Shown: piece after piece, positions 38,877-50,833 of the stretch | How the letters are laid out: each line of letters starts with the position of its first letter | Position numbering within the stretch: position 1 is the first letter of the stretch | NCBI GenBank assembly: GCA_018350325.1 | Contig: JAEVLN010000004.1 | Coordinates: 496,001 to 560,000, forward strand | Length of the DNA: 64,000 bases | Source of the DNA: Globodera rostochiensis | Lineage: Eukaryota; Nematoda; Chromadorea; Rhabditida; Heteroderidae | Direction of reading: 5' to 3' | Program-made: the position numbers and the translations under genes | Notes under the pieces: generated by a model | The model's database searches: none | What the model saw: the letters and a program-made list of their open reading frames with translations, nothing else | What the model was told of the DNA's origin: nothing

Positions 38877-40566
38877 AGTTTTGCACACTGATCAATGATT
38901 CCAGAAGATCATCATTTGCGATCACTCATTGTTCACAATTGTTATTGTTGAAAAAAATTAAAATTTACGCACCAAACTTGTCCTTTTCAAACTTTTCATC
39001 CGTGGGAAAAAATCCTTACTAAAATTCACATATTCGACATTTCTTTATTAAAATTAAAATTTGAAGTTAACCACGCTTCATTCTTTATGAACGTCAATTT
39101 TTTGGGTGCCATTTTGGAAAAAGGAAAAAAGTCAAATTCATTTCTTCTAATTCTATCTACCATCCATTACTTCTCGAATCAATGTGTTGCCGTTGAGTTA
39201 CACATGCAATATTAAAGAATAGGCAAAATGGTCCCCGGGTGGGACTCGAACCCACGTCCTCCACCCAATCCGTGGGCAGCTCTTCCAACTGAGCTACCGG
39301 GGCACCCCACTTGCCATCTCTTTATGGATTAGGCGTTTTAACTAGAGCCCGGTCGAGATGAGATCTCGTCTCGAGGATCTCGAACTCGACCTCAAGATCT
39401 CGCTCGACTAAAAATGAGCTTCACGAGATTTTTAGAGTTGATATTTTTTTCGAGAATCGTGCCGATAGGCGCCGCCGAGAAAATTTTGAATTTTTGACTC
39501 AATTTGTTAACAGATTTGCAACCAAAAACATCAAATTGTACGAATCAAAGACACTTTATTCGGGAATTCTCATTTTTCTCTTAAAAATGTGAATTTTCAC
39601 AAAGTTATAAAATATTGCAAATTATGGCAAGTGTGGAAATATGGCAAACAATAAGGTAAATTCTCAAAATTATTGCATTTGCCTTAAAAATAAGGTAATT
39701 TGAGCTCCCTGACTCTGAAGGTGATTTTAAAATTAAAAGCACAAAGTTGTCAATTTTGAAGAATTTCCGCAAGAAAAGCATAAAAATAACAAATAGAACG
39801 CCAAAAAGCATTTAAATATTCAAATGCAAGAAGCAAGGAGCACTATTTTCGGAAAATCCTTCATTTTTCCCGTAAAAAATGAGAATTTTTACAGAAGTCA
39901 AAAATATGGCAAAATTATGGCAAGTGTGGAAATATGGCAAATTTCCAAAATTATGGCATTTGCCATCAAATGAGGGCATTCTGGCAATGCCTTGAGTTTT
40001 TCAATTGAAATTTTGAAATGTATCTCATCGCCAATTTTAACCAATGTTGAATGAATTTGAAGAATTTTGGTGAATATTGAATTTAAAAATTTATGTGCAT
40101 ATTTTTTCATTTTTATGTGTATATTTTGCAATTTGTGCATAATTTATGCGCATATTTCAAGATTTTATGTGCATATAAAGGCCATCCCTAGTAATGACTG
40201 ATTTGTTTCTTCTTCTCGAACTGTACTTTGCTTTACCGCAATGTACTGCTGTACTGCTTCTTCTTCTTCTGCAGGCCTCAACTTAGTTGCGCAACAAATT
40301 TCAAGATTCATTTTCGTTTATCTATAAATCAATTAGGAGGTATACGTATGCGAGAATGAATTTATACAATGCTTTTGCCCTCGATCTGACTTCTCTACCA
40401 AATACGCCTTCAATTTGTCAAAGGGTAGGCAAATCGCTGCTTTGCAGAGAAAAGCTCAAAGCTCCAAACAATAATAGCAACAAAAGAGTTTAACAGAATA
40501 ACAATTGTGAACAGTGAGTGATCGCAAATGATGATCTTCGGGAATCATTGATCAGTGTGCACAACT
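38877..40566. other. Gap between inverted locus and array member B
   Basis: Both flanking genes end here, tail to tail. The conserved 3' flank of the family (GATCATCATTTGCGATCACTC...) is on both sides. A tRNA-like gene lies at 39231-39303, a GC-rich palindrome copy at about 39455-39482, and a CTCGAG-type repeat at 39345-39425. Two partly repeated AT-rich segments (39590-39860 and 39880-40150; ATTATGGCAAGTGTGGAAAT) follow. No further gene seen. Confidence 0.5.
39231..39303 (-). tRNA. tRNA-like gene, anticodon uncertain, possibly a pseudogene
   Basis: 73 nt on the minus strand with 5' GCCCCGG pairing six of seven bases with 3' CCGGGGA, a D arm GCTC-AGTTGGAA-GAGC and a T arm GTGGG-TTCGAGT-CCCAC. 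A five-pair anticodon stem (TGCCC/GGGTG, with wobbles) leaves a loop ACGGATT that lacks the usual T33, so the anticodon cannot be named safely. A and B boxes are intact. Confidence 0.6.
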
Positions 40567-43500
40567 CTAGTTTCTCGGCTTTTTCCCTGATTTCGACGTG
40601 CTTTTACCTTTCGATGAGCTCGGGTTTTTAGGCCTGACCACCGAAGCAAGATCTCCATCATTGTTTTGCGAATTTCCCCCGCTCCAATCCAAAGAAGGCG
40701 TTCCAGGTTGGGATAGCACTGCGCCGGTCCTTCGCGTCGATTGCGATGGGGCTGATTGATTGGGCGACTGATTTGAGAATGCTGGGAATAACGTGCCCGG
40801 CATTGGGGGGGCTTGCTGAAACGGTATCGCGCCACCGTAATGCGGCGCAGAGCCTGGCAAATGGTATTTGATGAAACTGACACACAAAATTGGGAAATTC
40901 ATTTTTATTCGCTGCCCTACAAAACACCAAAGCCACGAATCAAAACTATTTTGAATTTTCGAAAAAAAATCGGGTACAAGTTTGGCCTTCCATCTAACAT
41001 TTGCTCCCGTGTTTTTCATGTACCTGTAATCGAAGAAAGTGACCAATTGCCAGAATTCGGTGCTTTTGAAAAGTTTGTGCTTTTTCCTCTATTCGATGCG
41101 CCTGGGTTGCCCGATGTAAAGTTGGAGGATTGTCGTCCAATTTGGGGGGCTTGGAGAAAAGGCGGTGCGTCAAAAATTAAAGTAATTAGGACATAATTCG
41201 AGAATTGATATAAGATTAAAATTTCATTAATTTATGACAGAAAAGTCACAGGAAACGTTTTGTTGCTTTTTTGGTCACAATGTCTTTATTAAAATTGACA
41301 AAGGCATATTCAACCCAACAAAATCTCATAAAATGAGTGTATTTAAAAATCCAAAATGGAATTCAGTCGGCAATATTATTAGAGCTGTTCGAGAGTCTGG
41401 GTTCTCGAGTCGAGAAATTTCTCGGTTTTTTTGGGTCTCAGTCTCGGGGTCATTTCTCGGTCTCGAAAAACGAGACTCGAGAACCGAGACTTTTTTGCAC
41501 TGTTAAAGATTGGCTTTTTTGGAGAGAATTCATTACAGAATTCTGTGCTTAAAAGATATGAAAAATACATGACAAGTCAAATTTTAGATATCATTAATTT
41601 AATATCTTTTGCCCGATTGTGTCTTGGAAGTTCGTTGGCTCAGTGGTTGAATTCTATCTCGTAGTTTAATTATCGGATGTTCTACTCCCCGAGTAAAAAT
41701 TTAATTTAATAATTATTCTATTTTATTGATTCTTATTCTTAGTCAAAAAACATCACTCATAAAACCTTATAAAATGCGGCCTGATATGTACCCCTAAAAA
41801 TTGAAACCAAAAATATTTAGCGAATTTCAAAAAAAAAAAAATTCGAACTTTCTCGGTTCTCGAGTCGAGAAATTTCTCGGTTTTTTTTGGGTGTTCTCGG
41901 GGTCATTTCTCGGTAAATTTCAAGTCTCGAACAGCTCTAAAATTTATAAATACCGAGCGCTTTACCTTTTTGATTTCTCGGCGTGATCAACGACTCAAGA
42001 CTTCCATCATCGGGTTGATTGGACGAATAATATGACGATGCTGCTGGTGTGACATGCATTGACGGCGAAAATTGGGGTTCTTGAGGGGATGCACCGAACC
42101 AACTCGACACAGCACCTCAAAATTTAGGTTTACGAATTGATCAGAATCAAAGTTTGAATTAAAATTATAGGCAAGCCTTAGATTCATTTAAAAAGTCCTT
42201 TTAAATTATTAAAAAAAACTTATTCAAAAAAAGATTAAGGCAAATTTAGGAAAATGTTTGAATCTTTCGCTACGCTTTTACCCCATGCGTTTTTCCATGA
42301 GCTCGTATTTTTCGGCCTGACCACCGAATAAAGACTTCCATCATCGTTTTGTGAATTTTCCTCGACCCAATTCGTAGAATCAGTTCCAGCTTGGGATGGC
42401 ACATCTGTGCCGTGCATTTGGGGAGCTTGTTGAGACGGCATCGCGCCACCGTAATGCGACGATGCGCCTGGTGCTTTTGAAAAGTTGGTGCTTTTTCCTT
42501 TATTTAATACGCTTTTCGATGAGCCTGGGTTGCCTGCTGTAAAGTTGTAGGATTGTCCTGCAATTTGAGTGGCTGGGAGATTTGGCACGCCACCGCCAGC
42601 CTCCTGAACCTTGAAAAAAGAGTCAAGATTAGTTCTCAAGAACTGACTTTTACAAGTCAAATAGTCTTGATGCCGATGGGAGATCCAGAAACCCCAAAAT
42701 ACACTGAAAATGGAGTAAATTCGGGAGAAAAATGCCTGAGGCATGATTTTTCTTTTTGGGCAAAAAACAATTTGGAGGGACAGAAAGCAACAAATTTTGT
42801 ACAAAAAGATCCGGCCCCTAATAATAATGTAGCAAAATAAATACCTTCTCTTCATTAAGTTTTTTTAGGTAATTATACATCGTTTGTTGGCACATTTTGT
42901 GATTTATTTTTTCCAACTCTTTTAACAACTCCAAAGGCTTATGTTTATTTTTAAAATGTTCAACCAAATCCATAGCACGAGGATCATTTTTGAAATCTTC
43001 AAAGGTAATTTGGCGGCTGCCACCGCCAGCTTCCTGAACCATGAAAAAAAGGTCAAGATTAGTACTCAAGAACTATTGGTGGGCTTTGGAAGATTGAATT
43101 AAGTGTTCCATCGTAAGGATTCGATTCTACACCGAATACTTTTGAGAATTCTTGAATTACACTGGCTTTGTTTGGAATTGATGATCCTGGGTTGCCCGAT
43201 GCCGAGACCGATGCTTGGAAATTCGGCGTGCCACCGCCAGCTTCCTGAACCATGAAAAAAAGGTCAAGATTAGTACTCAAGAACTATTGGTGGGCTTTGG
43301 AAGATTGAATTAAGTGTTCCATCGTAAGGATTCGATTCTACACCGAATACTTTTGAGAATTCTTGAATTACACTGGCTTTGTTTGGAATTGATGATCCTG
43401 GATTGCCCGATGTAAAGTTGGAGGATTGTGTTGCAATTTGGGGGGCTTGGGGAAACGGCGGTGCAGGGTTTGAAAAATTCAACCATTCCGTCGAAAAATT

Positions 43501-43890
43501 ACCACTATCTGGCGCACCGTCAGCTTCCTGAACCATTAAAAACGATTAGTACTCAAGAACTGACATTTACAAATAAACATTCTTTAGGTGGGCAAAAGCT
43601 TGTTTTTTTGTTTCAAGCAAAGTACATAATATATATAGCAAAAATACCCTCTCGTTTTTGAATTTGCCTAGCCATCTATACACCGCGGTTTGGCCCACAT
43701 CGATTCCATTTTCTAAGAACTTTTGGTGCACTTCCACCCCATTCACGTTATCTTTGAAATACTCTTCAGCCCAATACAAAGTAAAAGAATTTGATTTGAA
43801 ATCTTCATACGTGAATTTTTTACCGCAATAACCCTTTTTTAGAAAGCAGCACAATGCTAGGGCTAGCAAATAAAGTGACAATGCACGCAT
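40567..43890 (-). CDS. Array member B: secreted modular repeat protein (8 exons, 532 aa)
   Basis: Exons (minus) 43890-43648, 43527-43351, 43244-43140, 43033-42845, 42603-42282, 42115-41966, 41149-41024 and 40853-40567 sum to 1599 nt in phase. Exon 1 carries a signal peptide (MRALSLYLLALALCCFL) and a divergent first module. Exons 2-3 are GNPGSSIPNKASVIQEFSK linkers, exon 4 the helical module (FEDFKNDPRAMDLVEHF...), and exons 5-7 Gly/Ser/Pro linkers with NDDGSLYSVVRPKN and DDGSLESLITPRN. Exon 8 ends SSSKGKSTSKSGKKPRN. For exons 2-3 a longer version to ...FQSPPI (donor ATA|GTTCTT) is also open. The acceptor at 41149 (CTCCAAG) replaces the usual TTGAAG|GTTTTG and is deduced from phase. Confidence 0.7.
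41380..41939. mobile_element. hAT-like element of CTCGAG type with nested tRNA-like insert
   Basis: Termini TAGAGCTGTTCGAGA / TCTCGAACAGCTCTA; flanks AATATTAT and AAATTTAT match at 6 of 8. A copy without the central ~430 bp is at about 55230-55341, and copies with it are at 48338-48847 and ~62787-63270. The insert carries the tRNA-like segment at 41632-41697. It lies in the intron between exons 42115-41966 and 41149-41024 of member B. Confidence 0.65.
41632..41697 (+). repeat. tRNA-derived SINE-like family (five copies in window)
   Basis: TGGCTCAGTGGTTGA (A box) and GTTCTACTCCCCGAGTAAAAA (degenerate B box) are conserved at 41632, 48530 and 62974 (+) and at about 52930-53000 and 60838-60908 (-). 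The conserved internal promoter and AT-rich tail suggest a SINE. B box GTTCNANNC is retained. Confidence 0.5.
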
Positions 43891-44807
43891 CCTGAAAAAT
43901 GTTTTTGCAAAAATTATAAAAATTCACTTTTATTCGGAGAATCATTGGTGAAAACCGACGGTGCGTAAGCGGTAGTGATGCACGAGAGCATCGGTATCGG
44001 CACTTCTCGACACGAACAAGTCTCGGTTCACATTTCTAGGGGGTTAACCGACGGGTCGATTTATTGGAAAAATGATAATTTTAATTTTCTTATTTTTTGT
44101 TCGAATTCCAGATCGGAAAAAACATTCCCGGGAACGGGAGCGTGACTCTCCGAAACCTCCTCCCACTAGTAAAGCAGAATTCATAAAAAAATGGATTTTT
44201 GAAAATTCAAATCGGCAAAATTTCGAAATTTCACAATTTGCTTAACAAAAACGTTAAATAAATTATAAAAATTTGTGATCCGAGCCCTGCTTTAACGCGA
44301 TAGGGTTAAATGATGCTTTTGCTGCATTTTCCACCCTTTTGTATACGGCTTTCAATCGATGGCTTAGGCATTATGACAAAGAAAGTGAAGGCAATGCGAG
44401 ACAATTGTTGGGTTGGCATTTACGTCAAGCCCAATTTTGGCATTCGCATAAATAAGTAATACGTAGGGCCCGTATAGTTGCTACAAATAGTTTGGTTTAT
44501 AGTAGCGTAAAAATCCAAAATATAAAAATGACTTAAATAGTTTCTAAAAAGTGCCCGATTTAGGGGTGTAAACTAGTCAAAAAAAAAAATTTTAAAATCG
44601 GTCTTTAGGGGTGCATTTTTTGTGGTTATTGTATTTTTCTTAAGGAATTTTTCGAAAAAGTCTAAAATAGTTTTTTAAACTATTTATAGTTTCCAAAAAA
44701 TAATAAACTATGAAATAAAGGCGCCGCCGAGAAAAATCTTTGAAGCAAGTTATGAGCCCGGGACTGAAGTTCTTTTGACTGGGACTCAGTTGTCCATGAT
44801 TAAAAAG

Positions 44808-44911
44808 GGGCAAAATTACTCAAAATTTAGTATCGTTCGAAAGTTCACAACAAGACAAAGGGCAAAATTACTCAAAATTTAGTATCGTTCGAAAGTTCAC
44901 AACAAGACAAA
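44808..44911. repeat. 52-bp perfect tandem duplication
   Basis: GGGCAAAATTACTCAAAATT through AACAAGACAAA occurs twice in direct tandem with an exact 52-bp offset. Confidence 0.9.
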
Positions 44912-45267
44912 CGATCTAGATATGATGGGGACACGATCAGACGCCATTGGATGCCGGCCGACTAAGTCCCAGGGTAATATAGTCGCTCAAGTGCCGATGT
45001 GACAGGGTGGTAAGCCTGCTCAATTTTTTTTTTTGTCTGTGAAAGTTCAAGTCCTCTTCGATTCAACAATTTTATTTCTTCATTTTTTTTTAACCAATTA
45101 AACATAAAAATAATGAGCAAGCAGCAAAATTTTATTCAAATCAACTTTTCGGTGGCGAGCTTTCTATAAAAGAGGCCAAATTTTTTTAAATTCTCGCAGT
45201 TGACTTCTCATGCTTTGGGACCGGATTTTAGTCACTAAAAACTTTAAAATAAGCAGTGAAATAGCCC

Positions 45268-45428
45268 CTTAAAAAGGCCAAAATAGTCACTAATGCCAAA
45301 ATAGTCACTAAAAAAAGGCCAAAATAGTCACTAAAAAAGGCCAAAATAGTCACTAAAAAAGGCCAAAATAGTCACTAAAAAAGGCCAAAATAGTCACTAA
45401 AAAAAGGCCAAAATAGTCACTAAAAAAG
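45268..45428. repeat. 22-bp tandem repeat, about seven copies
   Basis: AAAAGGCCAAAATAGTCACT units with one-base length variation in the A run. Confidence 0.88.
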
Positions 45429-46494
45429 GTGCTAGGTAATTCCGACAGTAAGTAATTTCGACAGTGAACTATTCTTCCAACTTAGACTGTCATAATGGGT
45501 AATTTCGACAGTAATCATAAATTTTAAAATACAAATCAAAATCATGTCCGGTAGTACCGGACCGGTACCGTTTCAATGAAACAAAGTCCAATCGTTGGAC
45601 GAATTTTGCTTTGCTACCAAACCTTCGAATACTGTTTTGAGAACGAATCCCAAATTGAGGAAGGGTGGGAATATTGGAGATGCCCAAGTCGGCCGCCATA
45701 TTGCCGAGGGCGTGCCAGTACCCAAATTCCATGGCACCTTGCTGAGGACGGGACTCGTTTCAAAATGGGGCGTGTGACAGCAGCCCATAATCATCCATCC
45801 ACCAATCATTTGCCAATATGATGTTGTTTAACAATCACAAAATTATTTAAAATTAATTAAATAGATAATAAATGCAAATGTGCGCCATTCGTGATGAAGC
45901 TCAAAGCGATTTACCAACTACCAGTCGCAATATTGTCAGAACAGTTAAATCAAATGTTCCAGTGTAAAAAGTGCCAGATCTAGGGGCGTAAACAACGCGA
46001 TATTTATTAATCAGTAATTCATTTTTATAACAACAATTTAAAAGTAATTCAGGCAAATTTTTTTTTAATATAAAAAATACAATAAAATTTGAATTTTTTT
46101 GTTTGGTTTCTGACCCACCCACACCGGAACTGAGGTGATCCATCCGTCAACGGAGTCCGCCAACAGAGGGACGCATTCAAACCACGATACGACCAGACGA
46201 CGAAAAATTTGAAATGTAATCGAAACCCAATGCCCCCTTCATTTTCATTTCACACCAAAAACTTAAAGGGGGAGGTGTTCCGAGCGCCGAATAGTCTATC
46301 GAGTAATTTTAATTTTAATAAAGAAATGTCGAATATGTGAATTTTAGTAAGGATTTTTTCCCACGAATGAAAAGCCTTACAAACATTGGCTGCCTTGAGC
46401 TCCAAACAATATTAGCAACAAAAGAAGTTTTAACAATAACAAATGTGAACAGTGAGTGATGATCTTCGGGAATCATTGATCAGTGTGCACAACT

Positions 46495-49400
46495 CTAGTT
46501 TCTCGGCTTTTTCCCTGATTTCGACGTGCTTTTACCTTTCGATGAGCTCGGGTTTTTAGGCCAAACCACCGAAGCAAGATCTCCATCATTGTTTTGCGAA
46601 TTTCCCCCGCTCCAATCCAAAGAAGGCGTTCCAGGTTGGGATAGCACTGCGCCGGTCCTTCGCGTCGATTGCGATGGGGCTGATTGATTGGGCGACTGAT
46701 TTGAGAATGCTGGGAATAACGTGCCCGGCTTTGGGGGGGCTTGCTGATATGGCATCGCGCCACCGTAATGCGGCGCTGAGCCTGGCAAATGGTATTTGAT
46801 GAAACTGACACACAAAATTGGGAAATTCATTTTTATTCGCTGCCCTACAAAACACCAAAGCCACGAATCAAAACTATTTTGAATTTTCGAAAAAATGTTC
46901 GAATTTAAAATTTGTTTTTTTCGGTATTTCGTCGTTTTTTTGCTTAGTCGGTGTTTTCATCGCTTCGATGTTTTGTTAGCGCGCCTTTTTATTAATTTCA
47001 TTAAAAATCAAAAATTAATAATCAAACAAAAAAATCGGGTACAAGTTTGGCCTTCCATCTAACATTTGCTCCCGTGTTTTTCATGTACCTGTAATCGAAG
47101 AAAGTGACCAATTGGCAGAATTCGATCCTTTTGAAAAGTTGGTGCTTTTTCCTTTTTCCGATGAGCCTGGGTTGCCCGATGTAAAATTGGAGGATTGTCG
47201 TCCAATTAGAGTAGTTTGGGGAAACGACGGTGCAGGCTTTGAAAAAGGCGATTGATTTGGGAGATGGGCCGTTGCGCCAAAACCTTCAAGTAATTAGGAC
47301 AATAAATTCGGAAAAACTATCTTATTTGTGCTTCTCTCCAAAGCATTTTTGGGTTGAATTCTTTTTTTAATTTAGGGGCAAAATTTTGTCGTTTTTATTG
47401 CATTTTTCTTAAGAAATTTTTGGAAAAGGGCTTGAAATATTGAATTTCATTCAAAAATTTTTCGGAAAAATGCCAAAAAAATTGATGAAAATATTGATGC
47501 ATTATGGAAAAATGGCGAAATATTGATTTGTTCTCAAAAAAGCCAAAATAATGTATATTGACTAAAAAGTCGCCCTAATTCACAAATTTTTTGAAATGAA
47601 TGCTATTTTTGGGCTTCTCCGTCTTGATTCCCTATTCTACAAAAAAATAGGTAAAACCTGAAAATCCGGGCCCTATTGATAATCAGACAAAAAAATTCGG
47701 GTACAGGTTTTTAGCCTTCTTTCTGACAATTATTCGCTAAAAATTAACTGAATTGTCACTAAAAGTTGCAGAAATCACAAATTAAGGACAGAAAAGGACG
47801 CATGCCCCAAATAAAAGACGAATCTTTAAACATTGAAATATCGCACCCTTCTGTATACAGGCTAAAGCCCGGACTTGAGCTTCGAGCGAGATCTCAGACG
47901 AGATTCTCGAGAAATCTCGTCGAAATTTTCGAGATCTCGTCTCGTACCAGTGCTCGTATAGAGCAGTTTCAGTACCTGTAATCGAAGAAAGTGACCAATT
48001 GCCAGAATTCGGTGCTTTTGAAAAGTTTGTGCTTTTTCCTCTATTCGATGCGCCTGGGTTGCCCGATGTAAAGTTGGAGGATTGTCGTCCAATTTGGGGG
48101 GCTTGGAGAAACGGCGGTGCATCAAAAATTAAAGTAATTAGGACAATTAATTCGAGAATTCATATAGACTAAAATTTCATTAATTTATGACAGAAAAGTC
48201 ACAGGAAACGTTTTGTTGCTTTTTTGGTCACAATGTCTTTATTAAAATTGACAAAGGCATATTCAACCCAACAAAATCTCATAAAATGAGTGTATTTAAA
48301 AATCCAAAATGGAATTCAGGCGGCAATATTATTAGAGCTGTTCGAGAGTCTCGGTCTCGAAAAACGAGACTCGAGAACCGAGACTTTTTTGCACTGTTAA
48401 AGATTGGCTTTTTTGAGAGAATTCATTACAGAATTCTGTGCTTAAAAGATATGAAAAATACATGACAAGTCAAATTTTAGATATCCTTAATTTAATATCT
48501 TTTGCCCGATTGTGTCTTGGAAGTTAGTTGGCTCAGTGGTTGAATTCTATCTCGTAGTTTAATTATCGGATGTTCTACTCCCCGAGTAAAAACCTATTTT
48601 ATTCTTTTAATTTAATAATTATTCTATTTTATTGATTCTTATTCTTAGTCAAAAAACATCACTCATAAAACCTTATAAAATGCGGCCTGATATGTACCCC
48701 TAAAAATTGAAACCAAAAATATTTAGCGAATTTCAAAAAAAAAAAAATTCGAACTTTCTCGGTTCTCGAGTCGAGAAATTTCTCGGTTTTTTTTGGGTAT
48801 TCTCGGGGTCATTTCTCGGTAAATTTCAAGTCTCGAACAGCTCTAAAATTTATAAATACCGAGCGCTTTACCTTTTTGATTTCTCGGCGTGATCAACGAC
48901 TCAAGACTTCCATCATCGGGTTGATTGGACGAATAATATGACGATGCTGCTGGTGTGACATGCATTGACGGCGAAAATTGGGGTTCTTGAGGGGATGCAC
49001 CGAACCAACTCGACACAGAACCTCAAAATTTAGGTTTACGAATTGATCAGAATCAAAGTTTGAATTAAAATTATAGCCAAGCCTTAGATTCATTTAAAAA
49101 GTCCTTTTAAATTATTAAAAAAAACTTATTCAAAAAAAGATTAAGGCAAATTTAGGAAAATGTTTGAATCTTTCGCTACGCTTTTACCCCATGCGTTTTT
49201 CCATGAGCTCGTATTTTTCGGCCTGACCACCGAATAAAGATTTCCATCATCGTTTTGCGAATTTTCCTCGAGCCAATTCGTAGAATCAATTCCAGCTTGG
49301 GATGGCACATCTGTGCCGTACATTGGGGGGGCTTGCTGAGACGGCAACGCGCCACCGTAATGCGACGATGCGCCTGGTGCTTTTAAAAAGTTGGTGCTTT

Positions 49401-50833
49401 TTCCTTTACTTGTCGATGAGCCTGGGTTGCCTGATGTAAAGTTGTAGGATTGTCCTGCAATTTGAGTGGCTGGGAGATTTGCCAAACCGCCAGCCTCCTG
49501 AACCTTGAAAAAAGAGTCAAGATTAGTTCTCAAGAACTGACTTTTACAAGTCAAATAGTCTTGATGCCGATGGGAGATCCAGAAACCCCAAAATACACTG
49601 AAAATGGAGTAAATTCGGGAGAAAAATGCCTGAGGCATGATTTTTCTTTTTGGGCAAAAAACCATTTGGAGGGACAGAAGGCAACAAATTTTGTACAAAA
49701 AGATCCGGCCCCTAATAATAATGTAGCAAAATAAATACCTTCTCTTCTCTGAGTTGGTTTAGGTATTTATACAGCGTTTGTAGGCACATTTTGTGATTTA
49801 TTTTTTCCAACTCTTTCAACATTTCCTCATTCGAAATTGGGTTATTATTATAGCGTTCAACTAAAGCCATAGCGCGAGGATCATCTCTGAAACCTTTATA
49901 CGTAATTTGGCGGCTGCCACCGCCAGCCTCCTGAAACGTGAAAAAAGAGTCAAGATTAGTACTCAAGAACTATTGGTGGGCTTTAGAAGATCGCATTAAG
50001 TGTTCCATCGTAAGGATTCGATTCTACACCGAATACTTTTGAGAATTCTTGAATTACAGTGGCTTTGTTTGGAATTGATGATCCTGGGTTGCCCGATGCC
50101 GAGACCGATGCTTGGAAATTCGGCGTGCCACCGCCAGCTTCCTGAACCATGAAAAAAAGGTCAAGATTAGTACTCAAGAACTATTGGTGGGCTTAGGAAG
50201 ATTAAGTGTTCCATCGTAAGGATTCGATTCTACACCGAATACTTTTGAAATTCTTGAATTACATTGGCATCGTTTGGAATTGATGATCCTGGGTTGCCCG
50301 ATGCCGATGCTTGGAAATTCGGCGTGCCACCGCCAGCTTTCTGGACCGTGAAAAAAGAGTCAAGATTAATACTCAATAACTAACTTTTACAAATAAACAC
50401 TCTTTATGCCGATAAAAGAACTGTAAAACCTGTTATATTAGAGTTGGTCCGCGTCCCCGAACCCCGACTTTTTAGAATTTTTCGGGGTTTTTGCTGGGAA
50501 AACCCCCGTTCCCCGACTTTTGTAGTCGGGGACGAAAGCCCCGACTTTTTCCGCCTCCGAGGGGTCGGGGGACTAACCCTATATTTTAGCAATTACCCTC
50601 ATATTCTGCACGTATCTCTGCAGCGTTCTTTTGCATATGTCGGGTTTTATAGCTCTCAACTTTTGTAACAAATCGTCCACCGCTTTTAATGTGTTTGTAC
50701 GGAAATCATAATGCTCTTTAACCAAATTCATAGCATCAGCATTTGATTTGAATTCTTCATAATTAGTAACGCAGTAACTGTTTTTCAGAATGCAACTGAA
50801 TGTCAGAGTTAACAAAAAAAGTAATGCACGCAT
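46495..50833 (-). CDS. Array member C: secreted modular repeat protein (8 usable exons, 533 aa)
   Basis: Exons (minus) 50833-50597, 50141-50037, 49930-49739, 49497-49188, 49021-48872, 48101-47976, 47283-47089 and 46781-46495 sum to 1602 nt in phase. The signal peptide is MRALLFLLTLTFSCIL, followed by a module FKSNADAMNLVKEHYD; one further helical module sits in 49930-49739 (YKGFRDDPRAMALVERYNN). An extra linker exon at 50340-50243 has a 1-nt deletion relative to its paralogues (98 nt) and must be skipped to keep the frame. The next linker's longer form would meet a TAA where paralogues have CAA, favouring the short donor. The tail ends SSSKGKSTSKSGKKPRN. Over 90% alike by eye to member B across 46.5-49.7 kb. 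Confidence 0.68.

Larger units (their letters stand above)
43891..46494. other. Region between array members B and C
   Basis: Upstream of member B: CTCGAG-like remnant (43978-44040), then the shared block (44280-44710) with TGGCAT at 44414 and 44438, and a half GC-rich palindrome (~44719). A 52-bp tandem duplication is at 44808-44911, a tRNA-like B box near 45045, a 22-bp tandem array at 45268-45428, and GTAATTTCGACAG repeats at 45436-45520. Short frames at 45490-45821 are unsupported. It ends with the 3' flank of member C. Confidence 0.5.

Noticed and set aside
45490..45821. Overlapping frames on both strands around 45.6 kb
   Set aside because: Short, no domain or splice support and no homologous copy in the array.
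50439..50581. GGGGACCGAAAGCC-type stretch in intron 1 of member C as a hAT-like MITE
   Set aside because: Ends look right (TAGAGTTGG / CTAACCCTA) but flanks TGTTATAT and TATTTTAG do not match, so target duplication is unproven.
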